DNA of 64,000 nt. Source: DASZFV01 sp035549075 (lineage in GTDB: Bacteria > Myxococcota_A > Polyangia > Fen-1088). Positions 56,764 through 64,000 of this stretch are shown here, one piece after another. The notes beneath the pieces were generated by a model, which was not told the origin of the DNA, searched no databases, and worked only from the letters and a program-made list of their open reading frames with translations. Made by a program: the position numbers and the translations under genes. The stretch's first letter is position 1, and every line of letters starts with the position of its first letter. The DNA is taken from the NCBI GenBank assembly GCA_035549075.1, contig DASZRT010000069.1, positions 1 through 64,000 on the forward strand, in the 5' to 3' direction.

Positions 56764-57459
56764 TCAGCCGAGGTCGAACACCAGCACTTCGCCGCCGCGC
56801 CCGTCGATCGCGACGCTTGCTTCGTCGTCGAGCGCCGCGCCGTCGCCTTCGCTCAGCGTTTGTCCGTTGACGACCGCCGCGCCGCTCGCGACGTGCACGA
56901 ACGCGTAACGCCCCTTCGCGATCGCGAGCGACGCTTTCTCGCCTTCCGCGAGCACGCCGATGTGGAGCGTGACGTCTTGGTGTAGCGACACCGAGCCCTC
57001 GCGCCCGTCGGGCGAGGCGACGAGCCGCAGCTTCCCGCGGCGCTCGCTCTCGGGGAACGCCTTCTGCTCGTAGCCGGGCGCGTGCCCGCGGCGATCCGGG
57101 ATGATCCAGATTTGCAGGAAGTGCACGCCCTCGGTCTTCGAGGCGTTGAACTCGCTGTGGCGCACGCCCGTGCCCGCCGACATGCGCTGCACGTCGCCCG
57201 GTCGGATGACCGAGCCCGTGCCGAGGCTGTCCTTGTGCTCGAGCGCGCCTTCGAGCACGTAGCTGACGATCTCCATGTCGGCGTGGCCGTGCGTCGGGAA
57301 GCCGCCGCCCGGCGCGACGCGGTCGTCGTTGACGACGCGCAGCGCGCGGAACCCCATGCGCTTCGGGTCGTGGTACTCGCCGAACGAGAAGGTGTGGCGG
57401 CTGTCGAGCCAGCTCGTGCTCGAGCGACCGCGTTTCGCCGCTGGAATCAGGGTGAGCAT
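56764..57459 (-). CDS. Pirin-family bicupin (quercetinase-like)
   Basis: This 231-residue protein has a two-cupin fold. Metal ligands are present in the N-terminal cupin: FPTHGHADMEIVSYVLEG (two His) and GVRHSEFNASK (His and Glu). It resembles E. coli YhhW with quercetin 2,3-dioxygenase activity; in other bacteria, pirins modulate metabolic enzymes or transcription. Full length, no signal peptide. It begins the closely packed series leading to the outer-membrane gene. Confidence 0.92.
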   Translation of the reverse strand: MLTLIPAAKRGRSSTSWLDSRHTFSFGEYHDPKRMGFRALRVVNDDRVAPGGGFPTHGHADMEIVSYVLEGALEHKDSLGTGSVIRPGDVQRMSAGTGVRHSEFNASKTEGVHFLQIWIIPDRRGHAPGYEQKAFPESERRGKLRLVASPDGREGSVSLHQDVTLHIGVLAEGEKASLAIAKGRYAFVHVASGAAVVNGQTLSEGDGAALDDEASVAIDGRGGEVLVFDLG

Positions 57460-57522
57460 GACGCCGACACCCTACGAGATCGCCGCGCGCGCGTCGAGCG
57501 ACGGCTTTTCTCAGCGGCTCGG

Positions 57523-57550
57523 TTGACGGCCCGGGATCAGCGTTTAGAAC
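57523..57550 (+). promoter_or_regulatory. Sigma70-like promoter for the Spy-like gene
   Basis: TTGACG (57523-57528) and TAGAAC (57545-57550) are separated by 16 bp, upstream of the Spy-like gene. The 85-bp leader after it contains no recognised riboswitch. Confidence 0.4.
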
Positions 57551-57634
57551 TGTTCGGCAGTGTCCGTGAGGCATACCGCCCACGGGAAAAGGACCCGCCG
57601 GGAGCTGATGGCCTCGGCGAAAGGAGAATGAACG

Positions 57635-58141
57635 ATGCATCCAGCGATGGTGAATTGGTGGCGTGCGCGCCAAATGAGCGGCGGCGGCGGTGAAGCGAGC
57701 TGCGGGCCGCGTGGTTGGGGGCACGGACCCGGTCCGGGCCCGGGCGACGAGGGGGGCTTTCAGGGTGGTGGCGGCGGCGGTGACGACGGCTTCGGCGGCG
57801 GCGCCTTCGGCGTGCGGCGTCCGTTGCGGTTCCTCGCGTACAAGCTAGAGCTCGACGAGCGTCAGGTCGGCGAGCTCGCGCGTGTCTTGGACGAGCTCAA
57901 GACCGAGCGCGCCCAGGCCGCCGTCGACAGCCGGCGCTCGTTGACGGCGTTCGCGGACGCCATCGGCGGCGCGGCCTTCGACGAGGCCCGCGCCAAAGAG
58001 GCGGGCGGCCTGCGCGTCGCGACGGCCGAACGCTTGCGTGACGCCGTCACGAAGGCCCTCGGCCGCATCCACGCGCTGCTCGACGACGACCAGCGCGAGC
58101 GCCTCGCGTACCTGATCCGCACCGGTACGTTGGCGATCTGA
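57635..58141 (+). CDS. Spy/CpxP-like small protein with Gly-rich head
   Basis: The 168-residue product starts behind a strong AAAGGAG box (before ATG 57635). Residues 15-65 are Gly/His/Pro-rich and disordered. Residues 70-168 form long helices with FLAYKLELDERQVGELARVLDEL and LDDDQRERLAYLI, the double LTxxQ-like pattern of periplasmic Spy/CpxP and heavy-metal sensors. Unlike those, it has no signal peptide. A terminator separates it from the HtrA-like gene. A chaperone-like or metal-linked role is suggested by the fold only. Confidence 0.7.
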   Translation: MHPAMVNWWRARQMSGGGGEASCGPRGWGHGPGPGPGDEGGFQGGGGGGDDGFGGGAFGVRRPLRFLAYKLELDERQVGELARVLDELKTERAQAAVDSRRSLTAFADAIGGAAFDEARAKEAGGLRVATAERLRDAVTKALGRIHALLDDDQRERLAYLIRTGTLAI

Positions 58142-58147
58142 AAAATC

Positions 58148-58182
58148 GGCGGGGAGGGCCTTCGGGCTCTCCCCGCCTTTCG
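58148..58182 (+). terminator. Rho-independent terminator after the Spy-like gene
   Basis: GGCGGGGAG and CTCCCCGCC pair around GGCC-TTCG-GGCT, a long GC hairpin followed by TTTCGTTT. It lies right after the stop and before the HtrA gene. Confidence 0.75.
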
Positions 58183-58199
58183 TTTCGAGAGGGAAGACC

Positions 58200-59216
58200 A
58201 TGATCAACGCGGCACGTGTGCCCATGGAAGATTCGCAGTTGCTCGACGCGTACTCGCAGACGGTGACGTCGGTCGCCGAGCAGGTGAGCGGCGCCGTCGT
58301 GAAGATCGAGGTGCGCGGCGCGCCGCTCGATCCGCGCGACCCGCGCGCCAAAGGTCAGCGGCGCAGCCCCGGCGGTCCGCCCGGACAAGAGCCCGGCGGC
58401 AGCGGCTCCGGCTTCGTCGTGACGCCCGACGGCTACGTCCTCACGAACAGCCACGTCGTCAGCGGCGCCAAGCGCATCAGCGTCGTGTTCCAAGGCGGCG
58501 AGCGCGAGTCGGCGAGCCTCGTCGGCGACGACCCGGCAACCGACCTCGCCGTCGTGCGCGTCGACGGCTCGCACCTGCCGACGCTCTCGTTCGCGAGCTC
58601 GTCGGACCTGCGTGTCGGCCAGATCGCCATCGCCGTCGGCAACCCGTACGGCTTCGATTGCACCGTCACCGCCGGCGTCGTGAGCGCGCTCGGCCGTTCG
58701 TTGCGCACGCAATCTGGCCACCTCGTCGACGACGTCATTCAAACCGACGCCGCCCTCAACCCCGGCAACTCGGGCGGCCCGCTCGTCGACGCCCGCGGCC
58801 AGGTCATCGGCGTCAACACGGCGATGATCATGCCCGCGCAAGGCATCTGCTTCGCCATCGCCAGCAACACCGCGAGCTTCGTCATGAGCAAGCTCATCCA
58901 CGAGGGCCGCATCCGCCGCGCCTACCTCGGCGTCGCCGGCCAGAACGTCCCGCTGCACCGGCGCGTCGTTCGTTTCCACGGCCTGCCCAACGAGAGCGGC
59001 GTCTTCGTCGTCTCGACCGAGCCCGACAGCCCCGCCGCCCGCGCCGACCTCCGCGACGGCGACCTCATCGTCGCCTACGGCGACAAGCCCGTCGCCGGCA
59101 TTGACGATCTCCACAAGCTGCTCACCGAAGAGCAAGCCGGCGTCGGCTCGACGATGACCATCATCCGCAACCTCGAGAAGAAAACGCTGACCGTGGAACC
59201 GACGTTGCGTCGGTAA
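58200..59216 (+). CDS. HtrA/DegP-type serine protease with PDZ domain, no signal peptide
   Basis: This 338-residue chymotrypsin-fold protease has a complete triad: H85 in TNSHVVSG, D115 in DPATDLAVVRV and S191 in NPGNSGGPL, with one C-terminal PDZ domain (FVVSTEPDSPAARADLRDGDLI). No signal peptide or membrane helix is seen at the start, so it appears to be cytoplasmic. Residues 45-70 include a Pro/Gly/Arg loop. HtrA proteases degrade or refold damaged proteins. The pairing with a Spy-like chaperone-type gene just upstream suggests a protein quality-control unit. Confidence 0.92.
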   Translation: MINAARVPMEDSQLLDAYSQTVTSVAEQVSGAVVKIEVRGAPLDPRDPRAKGQRRSPGGPPGQEPGGSGSGFVVTPDGYVLTNSHVVSGAKRISVVFQGGERESASLVGDDPATDLAVVRVDGSHLPTLSFASSSDLRVGQIAIAVGNPYGFDCTVTAGVVSALGRSLRTQSGHLVDDVIQTDAALNPGNSGGPLVDARGQVIGVNTAMIMPAQGICFAIASNTASFVMSKLIHEGRIRRAYLGVAGQNVPLHRRVVRFHGLPNESGVFVVSTEPDSPAARADLRDGDLIVAYGDKPVAGIDDLHKLLTEEQAGVGSTMTIIRNLEKKTLTVEPTLRR

Positions 59217-59244
59217 GAGAAGGCGACCGCGAGACGCCGTCAAC

Positions 59245-59285
59245 ACGGCCCCGGTGCGACGAACGGTCGCACCGGGGCCGTTTTT
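59245..59285 (+). terminator. Strong rho-independent terminator after the HtrA gene
   Basis: ACGGCCCCGGTGCGAC (59245-59260), loop GAACG, and its exact complement (59266-59281) form a 16-bp stem directly followed by five T. This is the clearest terminator in the window. The open frame of the RHS gene begins inside it. Confidence 0.9.
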
Positions 59286-60165
59286 CAGCGTCGCCACGGC
59301 GACGGCCCTCGGCGCCGACGCGACGCCGTCGGCGACCTTGCCCGCGATCTCGTGGACCGCGGCGCCTCCCACCGGTCCGTCGCTCGCGACGCAGGGCTGG
59401 ATCGGCGCGCCCGCGCACCAGGCCACGGTCACGGGCCTCGTTCCGATCACGGTGGCGGCCGGCACGACGCTGACAGCGGGGACGTTGACCTACTGGCCGA
59501 TGGCTTCGCCCGATCAGGTGCACACGCTCTCGACGACCGTCACCGGCGGCCCAGGCGCGACGCTCGCGACGCTCGACACGACGACGCTGTCGAACGGCTC
59601 GTGGGTCATCCAGCTCGACGCGACCGACGACGGCGGCCACCAGCAGGTGAGCTCCGTCGCCGTCACCGTCAGCGGTGACTACAAGCCCGGCCGCGTCGTC
59701 GTCGAGGTCACCGACCTGACCATCCCGGTCACGGGCATCCCCATCACGGTGGGTCGTCGCTACGACAGCCTCGAGAAAGACAACGTCGGCGACTTCGGCC
59801 ACGGTTGGTCGCTGACCCTCGGCCACCCGAAGCTCGAGGTCGACCCCGCCCACAACGTGACGATCACGATGCCCGACAACCGGCGCGTGACGTTCTACTT
59901 CCAAGCGTCGTCGGTGACCCCGAGCATCACGTTCGCGTGGCTCTACGGTCCGGGCTACGTCCCCGAGGCGGGCACGTTCGGGACGCTCACCGCAGATGGA
60001 TGTCCGCTCATGGTCGTGTCGGGTGGGCAGCTCGTCTGCTCGAAGAAAGCTCGCTCGAGTACGCGCCGACGACCTACACGTACACCGATCCGTACGGCCG
60101 CGTGTTCACGATGGCAGCGACGGGCGAGCTCAAGTCGATCAAAGATCGCCAGCAAAACACGCTGA
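59254..60165 (+). CDS. RHS protein N-terminal fragment, frameshifted
   Basis: This frame holds the N-terminal part of an RHS/YD-repeat protein up to about 60039. It has an Ig/cadherin-like segment (about 85-145) and the RHS entry motif PVTGIPITVGRRYDSLEKD. The frame then runs into non-coding residues before its stop. Its upstream limit is GTG 59254, inside the HtrA terminator, and no signal peptide is seen, so the original 5' end may be missing. The reading frame continues in the next entry after a one-base shift. Confidence 0.7.
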   Translation: MRRTVAPGPFFSVATATALGADATPSATLPAISWTAAPPTGPSLATQGWIGAPAHQATVTGLVPITVAAGTTLTAGTLTYWPMASPDQVHTLSTTVTGGPGATLATLDTTTLSNGSWVIQLDATDDGGHQQVSSVAVTVSGDYKPGRVVVEVTDLTIPVTGIPITVGRRYDSLEKDNVGDFGHGWSLTLGHPKLEVDPAHNVTITMPDNRRVTFYFQASSVTPSITFAWLYGPGYVPEAGTFGTLTADGCPLMVVSGGQLVCSKKARSSTRRRPTRTPIRTAACSRWQRRASSSRSKIASKTR

Positions 60166-63100
60166 CGTTCTCGCCTTCGGGCATCACGAGCAGCGCCGGT
60201 GTCAGCGTCACGTTCGAGCGCGACGGCAACGGCCGCATCACGAAGGTGACGAGCCCGCTCGTCGACGCGACCACGGGTTCCGTGGTCTACACCTACGAGT
60301 ACGACGCCAACGGCGACCTCACCAAGGTCAACTTACCCGACGACGGCAACGGCCCCGGCCACATCGACTACGCGTACGCCGATCATCGGTTGCTCACGAC
60401 AAAGGACCCGAACGGCCATTTCGCACGAACGTCAACCTACGACGGCGACGGCCGCCTGCAGACCGACGCCGACGCCGTCGGCAACGCGACCTCGTACGCC
60501 TACGACCTGACGGCGCACACGACGACCATCACCAACCCAGACGACGGCGTCGTCACCCAGACGTTCGACGATCGCGGTCTGCTGACGAAAGAGGTCGATC
60601 CGCTCGGTCGTACGACCCAGCACACCTACGACGACAACCGGAACGAGCTCACCCGCACGAACGCCCTCAACGAGGTCACCACGATGACCTACGACGGCAG
60701 CGGCAATCAAACATCGATCCAGAACGGTCGCGGTGAGACGACCCACATCACGTACAACTCGTTCTCCGAGCCGCTCACGAGCACCGACCCGGCGGGCCAC
60801 ACGACGACGATCGGCTACGACTCGTCGGGCATCCCGACGAAGTTCAGCGATGAGGTTGGAACTCTCGCGACCTTCACGTCGTCCGACCACGGGTTGCCGC
60901 TGACGGTGACCGACGTCGCCGGAAACACGGCGTACCTGACGTACGACGCGGTCGGCAATCTGACCGCGCGAACCGACCGCCTCTCGCGCGTCACCAAGAG
61001 CAGCTACGACGGCACGGGCCGACTCTCGACGAGCACCGACGCACGCGGCGGCGTGACGAGCTACTTCTACTCGCTGCGCGGCCTTCGATCGCGAATGACA
61101 GACGCTTCAGGCCTCATCGGCCACCAGGCGTACGTCTACGGGTATGACCAGAACGGCAACCTGACGAGCGAGACGTCCGACGAGGGCCGTACGACGACAT
61201 ACGCTTTCGACGCGATCAACCACCTGACGCAGGTCCAGCACCCTGACCTCACGACGACCGGTTACACGCGTGACTTCCGCGGCAACCCGCTGACCACGAC
61301 GGACGAGATCGGCCGGCTGACGACGTACGAGTACGACAAAGCCGGCCAGCTCACCAAGACGACGTTCCCCGACGGGACGTTCACCACGCGCGCCTACGAC
61401 GACCTCGGTCGCCCGCAGACCGCGACCGACGAGCGCGGCAACGCCACCACGTACGAGTACGAAACCGGCTGCGGCTGCGCCGAGCGGGTGACAAAGGTGA
61501 CCGACCCGCTCGGCCACGCGACGACGACCACGTACGACGCCGTCGGTCGCCGCGCGACCGTCATCGACGCGAACGACCACACGACCAGCTACGGTTACGA
61601 TACCCGTGGTCATCTGACGACGACGACCTATGCCGACGCGACGAGCGAGAGCGACGGCTACGACACCCGCGGGCGCCGCACGAGCCACACCGATCAGATG
61701 GGTTCGGTCACCCAGTACGGTTACGACGCCGAAGGCCAGCTGACGTCGGTGACTGATGCCCTGAACCACGTCACGAGCTACACCTACGACGGCAACGGCA
61801 ACCTAACGACTGTCACCGACGCCAACAGCCATACGACGAGCTACGGCTACGATGCACTGAACCGAAAATCGTCTCGTACGCTGCCTCTCGGCATGACCGA
61901 GACATTCGCCTACAACATGTACGGCGACCAGACCGGTCATACGGACTTCAAGGGCAAGACGACCACGATGACCTACGACGGTCTGAGCCGCTTGCTCACA
62001 AAGGTCCCAGACGCGGCTCTCAGCGAACCGACCATCACGTTCGGCTACAACCTGACCGGCACGCGCGCTTCGATGGCCGACGCCAGCGGCACGACGACCT
62101 ACGCCTACGACCAGCGCGACCGCCTCAAGACCAAAGCGACGCCAGCCGGGACTTTGACGTACACTTACGACCCGGCGGGAAACGTGGCGTCGATCAAGTC
62201 GTCGAACGCGAACGGAACGGACGTGGCGTACAGCTGGGACGCCGCGAACGAGCTCGTCACCGTCACAGACAACCGGGCGGGCGGCGTGACGACGTCGGCG
62301 TATACCGCCACCGGACGGCCGAGCGGGTTGACACAGCCGAGCGGCGTGGGAGCGACGTACAGCTACGACTTGCGAGATCGGGTGACGTCGCTTGAGTGGG
62401 CTCACAGTACGAACCCCGCGTTCGGAAGCTGGTCGTATGGATTCAACGGCCGAGGCCAGCGAACGAGCGTCACCGACGCCACCGGCCGGCACGTCGCATA
62501 CGGATACGACGCGGTCTCGCGTCTCGTCAGCGAGACCATTGCGGCCGACCCGCGCGGAGCGATCGGCAACGGCGAGATCGACTATTCGCTAGATCCGACA
62601 GGCAATCGTCTGTCGCGGACATCCACGCTCGCGGCCGTCGGCGGGCAGACGTTCACCTACGACTCCAACGACCAACTCGGCAGCGACACCTACGACCTAA
62701 ACGGCAACACGACAGCCTCGGACGGCCACGCGTTCGCGTACGACTTCGAAAACCGTCTGAAGTCAAAGGACGCGGGCGCCGTGACGATCGTCTACGACGG
62801 CGACGGGAACCGAGTTGCAAAGACCGCGGGAGGCGTCACGACGAAGTATCTGATCGACGACGTAAATCCGACGGGCTACCTGCAAGTTCTTGAAGAGGTG
62901 AGAGGTGGATCGGTACAGACCGAGTACACGTACGGTACGATGCTTGTGAGCCAGAACCGGGCGGTCGGAGGGGCCAGTCAGACGAGTTACTACGGCTACG
63001 ATGCCCACGGAAACGTCACGTTTCTGACGGACGCTGCGGGCGCGGTGACGGACACGTACGACTACGACGCATGGGGGAGCGTGGTCGGACAGTCCGAGAC

Positions 63101-63695
63101 GACGCCGAACACACGGCTGTTTGATGGGGAGGAAGTGGATCCGGACCTCGGGCTCGTCAATCTGCGGGCACGGCTGTACAAGCCGATCACGGGGCGGTTC
63201 TTGACGATTGATCCGCTGGATGGAGTTGCCGGCTCCTTCGTGGTTGCAGGTACAGCAGGGGATGTTTCACGAGAAGCCGCAACTACCTCGCCCTTCGTCA
63301 ATGCAGTTCTGGATCTCACTCCGCGTGACGTAGTCGGGCCCCGCGTTCGCGGACAGCGCTATCTTTTCGCTGCCGGTGATCCTGTATCGAAGTTCGACCC
63401 GACGGGATTGAGCGAGGCCACGGCTGATGCGTTCTTCGAATTCGCGATAAGCCGTCCTCTCGTGACGGTCGCCTTCGTCGGGTCGGCAGCGGTGACAGCC
63501 GGTGGCATCGTGGTGTTGGCCAGTAAGATCAAGGAGAGGATCTGCGAGAACGGGTACCAGACTGATTTGGCAACGTGCAGGGAGCTTCCCGATCCTGCGG
63601 CCCGCGCTCGATGCTACGCCTCAGCCCTGGATCGAAAGAACGCTTGCTTGAAGGATCAGCCGCTGCCGCCATTGCAGGGATGGCCCGGATGGTGA
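60042..63695 (+). CDS. RHS/YD-repeat protein core (frame -1 relative to the 5' part)
   Basis: From SLEYAPTTYTYTDPYGR onward the coding signal is a long series of YD repeats (units like YTYDGNGNLTTVTDANSHT), forming an RHS shell. It ends with the core motif DPDLGLVNLRARLYKPITGRF and YLFAAGDPVSKFDPTG. The ~95-residue variable tail has a hydrophobic helix (LVTVAFVGSAAVTAGGIVV) and four spaced cysteines (CENGYQTDLATC, later RCYASALDRKNAC). It is not a recognised toxin. The frame was lost by an apparent one-T deletion near 60040; it may be a pseudogene or need frameshift correction. The last 1.5 kb is visibly less GC-rich. Confidence 0.85.
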   Translation, partial: EESSLEYAPTTYTYTDPYGRVFTMAATGELKSIKDRQQNTLTFSPSGITSSAGVSVTFERDGNGRITKVTSPLVDATTGSVVYTYEYDANGDLTKVNLPDDGNGPGHIDYAYADHRLLTTKDPNGHFARTSTYDGDGRLQTDADAVGNATSYAYDLTAHTTTITNPDDGVVTQTFDDRGLLTKEVDPLGRTTQHTYDDNRNELTRTNALNEVTTMTYDGSGNQTSIQNGRGETTHITYNSFSEPLTSTDPAGHTTTIGYDSSGIPTKFSDEVGTLATFTSSDHGLPLTVTDVAGNTAYLTYDAVGNLTARTDRLSRVTKSSYDGTGRLSTSTDARGGVTSYFYSLRGLRSRMTDASGLIGHQAYVYGYDQNGNLTSETSDEGRTTTYAFDAINHLTQVQHPDLTTTGYTRDFRGNPLTTTDEIGRLTTYEYDKAGQLTKTTFPDGTFTTRAYDDLGRPQTATDERGNATTYEYETGCGCAERVTKVTDPLGHATTTTYDAVGRRATVIDANDHTTSYGYDTRGHLTTTTYADATSESDGYDTRGRRTSHTDQMGSVTQYGYDAEGQLTSVTDALNHVTSYTYDGNGNLTTVTDANSHTTSYGYDALNRKSSRTLPLGMTETFAYNMYGDQTGHTDFKGKTTTMTYDGLSRLLTKVPDAALSEPTITFGYNLTGTRASMADASGTTTYAYDQRDRLKTKATPAGTLTYTYDPAGNVASIKSSNANGTDVAYSWDAANELVTVTDNRAGGVTTSAYTATGRPSGLTQPSGVGATYSYDLRDRVTSLEWAHSTNPAFGSWSYGFNGRGQRTSVTDATGRHVAYGYDAVSRLVSETIAADPRGAIGNGEIDYSLDPTGNRLSRTSTLAAVGGQTFTYDSNDQLGSDTYDLNGNTTASDGHAFAYDFENRLKSKDAGAVTIVYDGDGNRVAKTAGGVTTKYLIDDVNPTGYLQVLEEVRGGSVQTEYTYGTMLVSQNRAVGGASQTSYYGYDAHGNVTFLTDAAGAVTDTYDYDAWGSVVGQSETTPNTRLFDGEEVDPDLGLVNLRARLYKPITGRFLTIDPLDGVAGSFVVAGTAGDVSREAATTSPFVNAVLDLTPRDVVGPRVRGQRYLFAAGDPVSKFDPTGLSEATADAFFEFAISRPLVTVAFVGSAAVTAGGIVVLASKIKERICENGYQTDLATCRELPDPAARARCYASALDRKNACLKDQPLPPLQGWPGW

Positions 63696-64000
63696 GGCGC
63701 AAGCGAGGGGGCGTGCGCATCTCGAGGGCTAGAGCGGGCGTAGAGGGAGGCTGGTTTTGCGATGTGTCGTCAAGTGACTCGCGGGTACCCAGCGGGAGGA
63801 TCTTCGGTGAGGACAAAGGACAAGCTTTGCAGCTTGCGGCTCGGTACGTGTCGTCAATGACTACCGGCGATGAGGACGCCGCCGCTGCGGTGGACGTGGA
63901 CAAATCACGGGGCCGGACGGGAGTCGTTGCGTCCCTCGTCCCGACAAAGGATGGGTTTCGCTTAATTCTGGACGATGTGGAAGCAGTCGAAATGGAGGGA
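63689..64000 (+). CDS. Orphan ORF overlapping the RHS 3' end (partial)
   Basis: An ATG at 63689 (or 63680, in frame) overlaps the RHS stop and the frame stays open to the right edge, at least 104 residues. The product is soluble and begins with a basic stretch (MVRRKRGGVRISR), then mixed alpha/beta sequence with LQLAARYVSS and FRLILDDVEAVEM. No family is recognised. A small gene coupled to an RHS 3' end is the usual place of an immunity protein, but the toxin tail is not identified, so this is inference. Confidence 0.5.
   Translation, partial: MVRRKRGGVRISRARAGVEGGWFCDVSSSDSRVPSGRIFGEDKGQALQLAARYVSSMTTGDEDAAAAVDVDKSRGRTGVVASLVPTKDGFRLILDDVEAVEMEG

Noticed and set aside
60030..60050. Programmed -1 ribosomal frameshift in the RHS gene
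   Set aside because: No X-XXY-YYZ heptamer in frame; a single missing T explains the shift more simply.

Overview
The window is very GC-rich, with GC-skewed third codon positions, many GTG/TTG starts and long antisense shadow frames. Eukaryote-like Ser/Thr kinases, FHA, RCC1, ADYC/PA14/HYR and Gly-Thr-linker lipoproteins, a complete-looking RHS core and frequent 4-base start/stop overlaps point to Myxococcota, probably a Polyangia-type genome. This assignment is inferred from gene content only; there is no rRNA in the window.

Layout. 1-10.9 kb: a TPR-like fragment, an SCP2-like protein, a long SppA peptidase with a barrel-like N-terminus, a metzincin lipoprotein paired with an outer-membrane protein, a charged-linker barrel protein and a small membrane protein. 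10.9-15.7 kb: metF translationally coupled to a ClpX-like unfoldase without the zinc domain, then enolase, an esterase and a single-domain globin. 15.7-18.7 kb: a GH5-like lipoprotein, an acyl-CoA dehydrogenase and an FHA protein. 18.7-29.2 kb: a cytochrome c maturation (system I) region on the minus strand with a fused ccmF-ccmH, ccmA, ccmB, ccmC and a ccmD-like gene. It is split by a plus-strand aminotransferase, a lipoprotein and two inverted copies of a structured ~230-bp element. ccmE and ccmG are not in the window.

29.2-40.4 kb: an RCC1-repeat lipoprotein, then a minus-strand series made of a soluble Ser/Thr kinase, a tiny gene encoding three 19-residue repeats, a membrane kinase with an FGE-like domain, and a 1,948-residue exported protein with GLSVQ repeats and ADYC, PA14 and HYR domains. 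40.4-46 kb: a KirBac channel coupled to a glycosyltransferase, a siroheme nitrite/sulfite reductase with a small partner, and a TMEM175 channel. 46-50.7 kb: a c-type cytochrome lipoprotein, a PNPOx-GAF-winged-helix regulator coupled to a second PNPOx-like protein, a hemerythrin, a DUF3788-like protein and a DedA protein. 50.7-57.5 kb: asnS, an MFS transporter, a hypothetical protein and a tightly coupled pirin-EVE-VOC-ferredoxin-outer membrane protein series. 57.6-64 kb: a Spy-like protein, a signal-less HtrA protease, a frameshifted RHS-repeat gene and an overlapping downstream ORF running off the window.

The two signals that best deserve attention are the paired inverted elements at 21190-21724, which show two nested stems and compensatory changes, and the small repeat-peptide gene at 39201-39410 between two kinase genes. 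Catalytic and structural motifs were read directly. Family names rest on motif recognition without database searches, and operon and regulatory statements are inferences from spacing and sequence symmetry.
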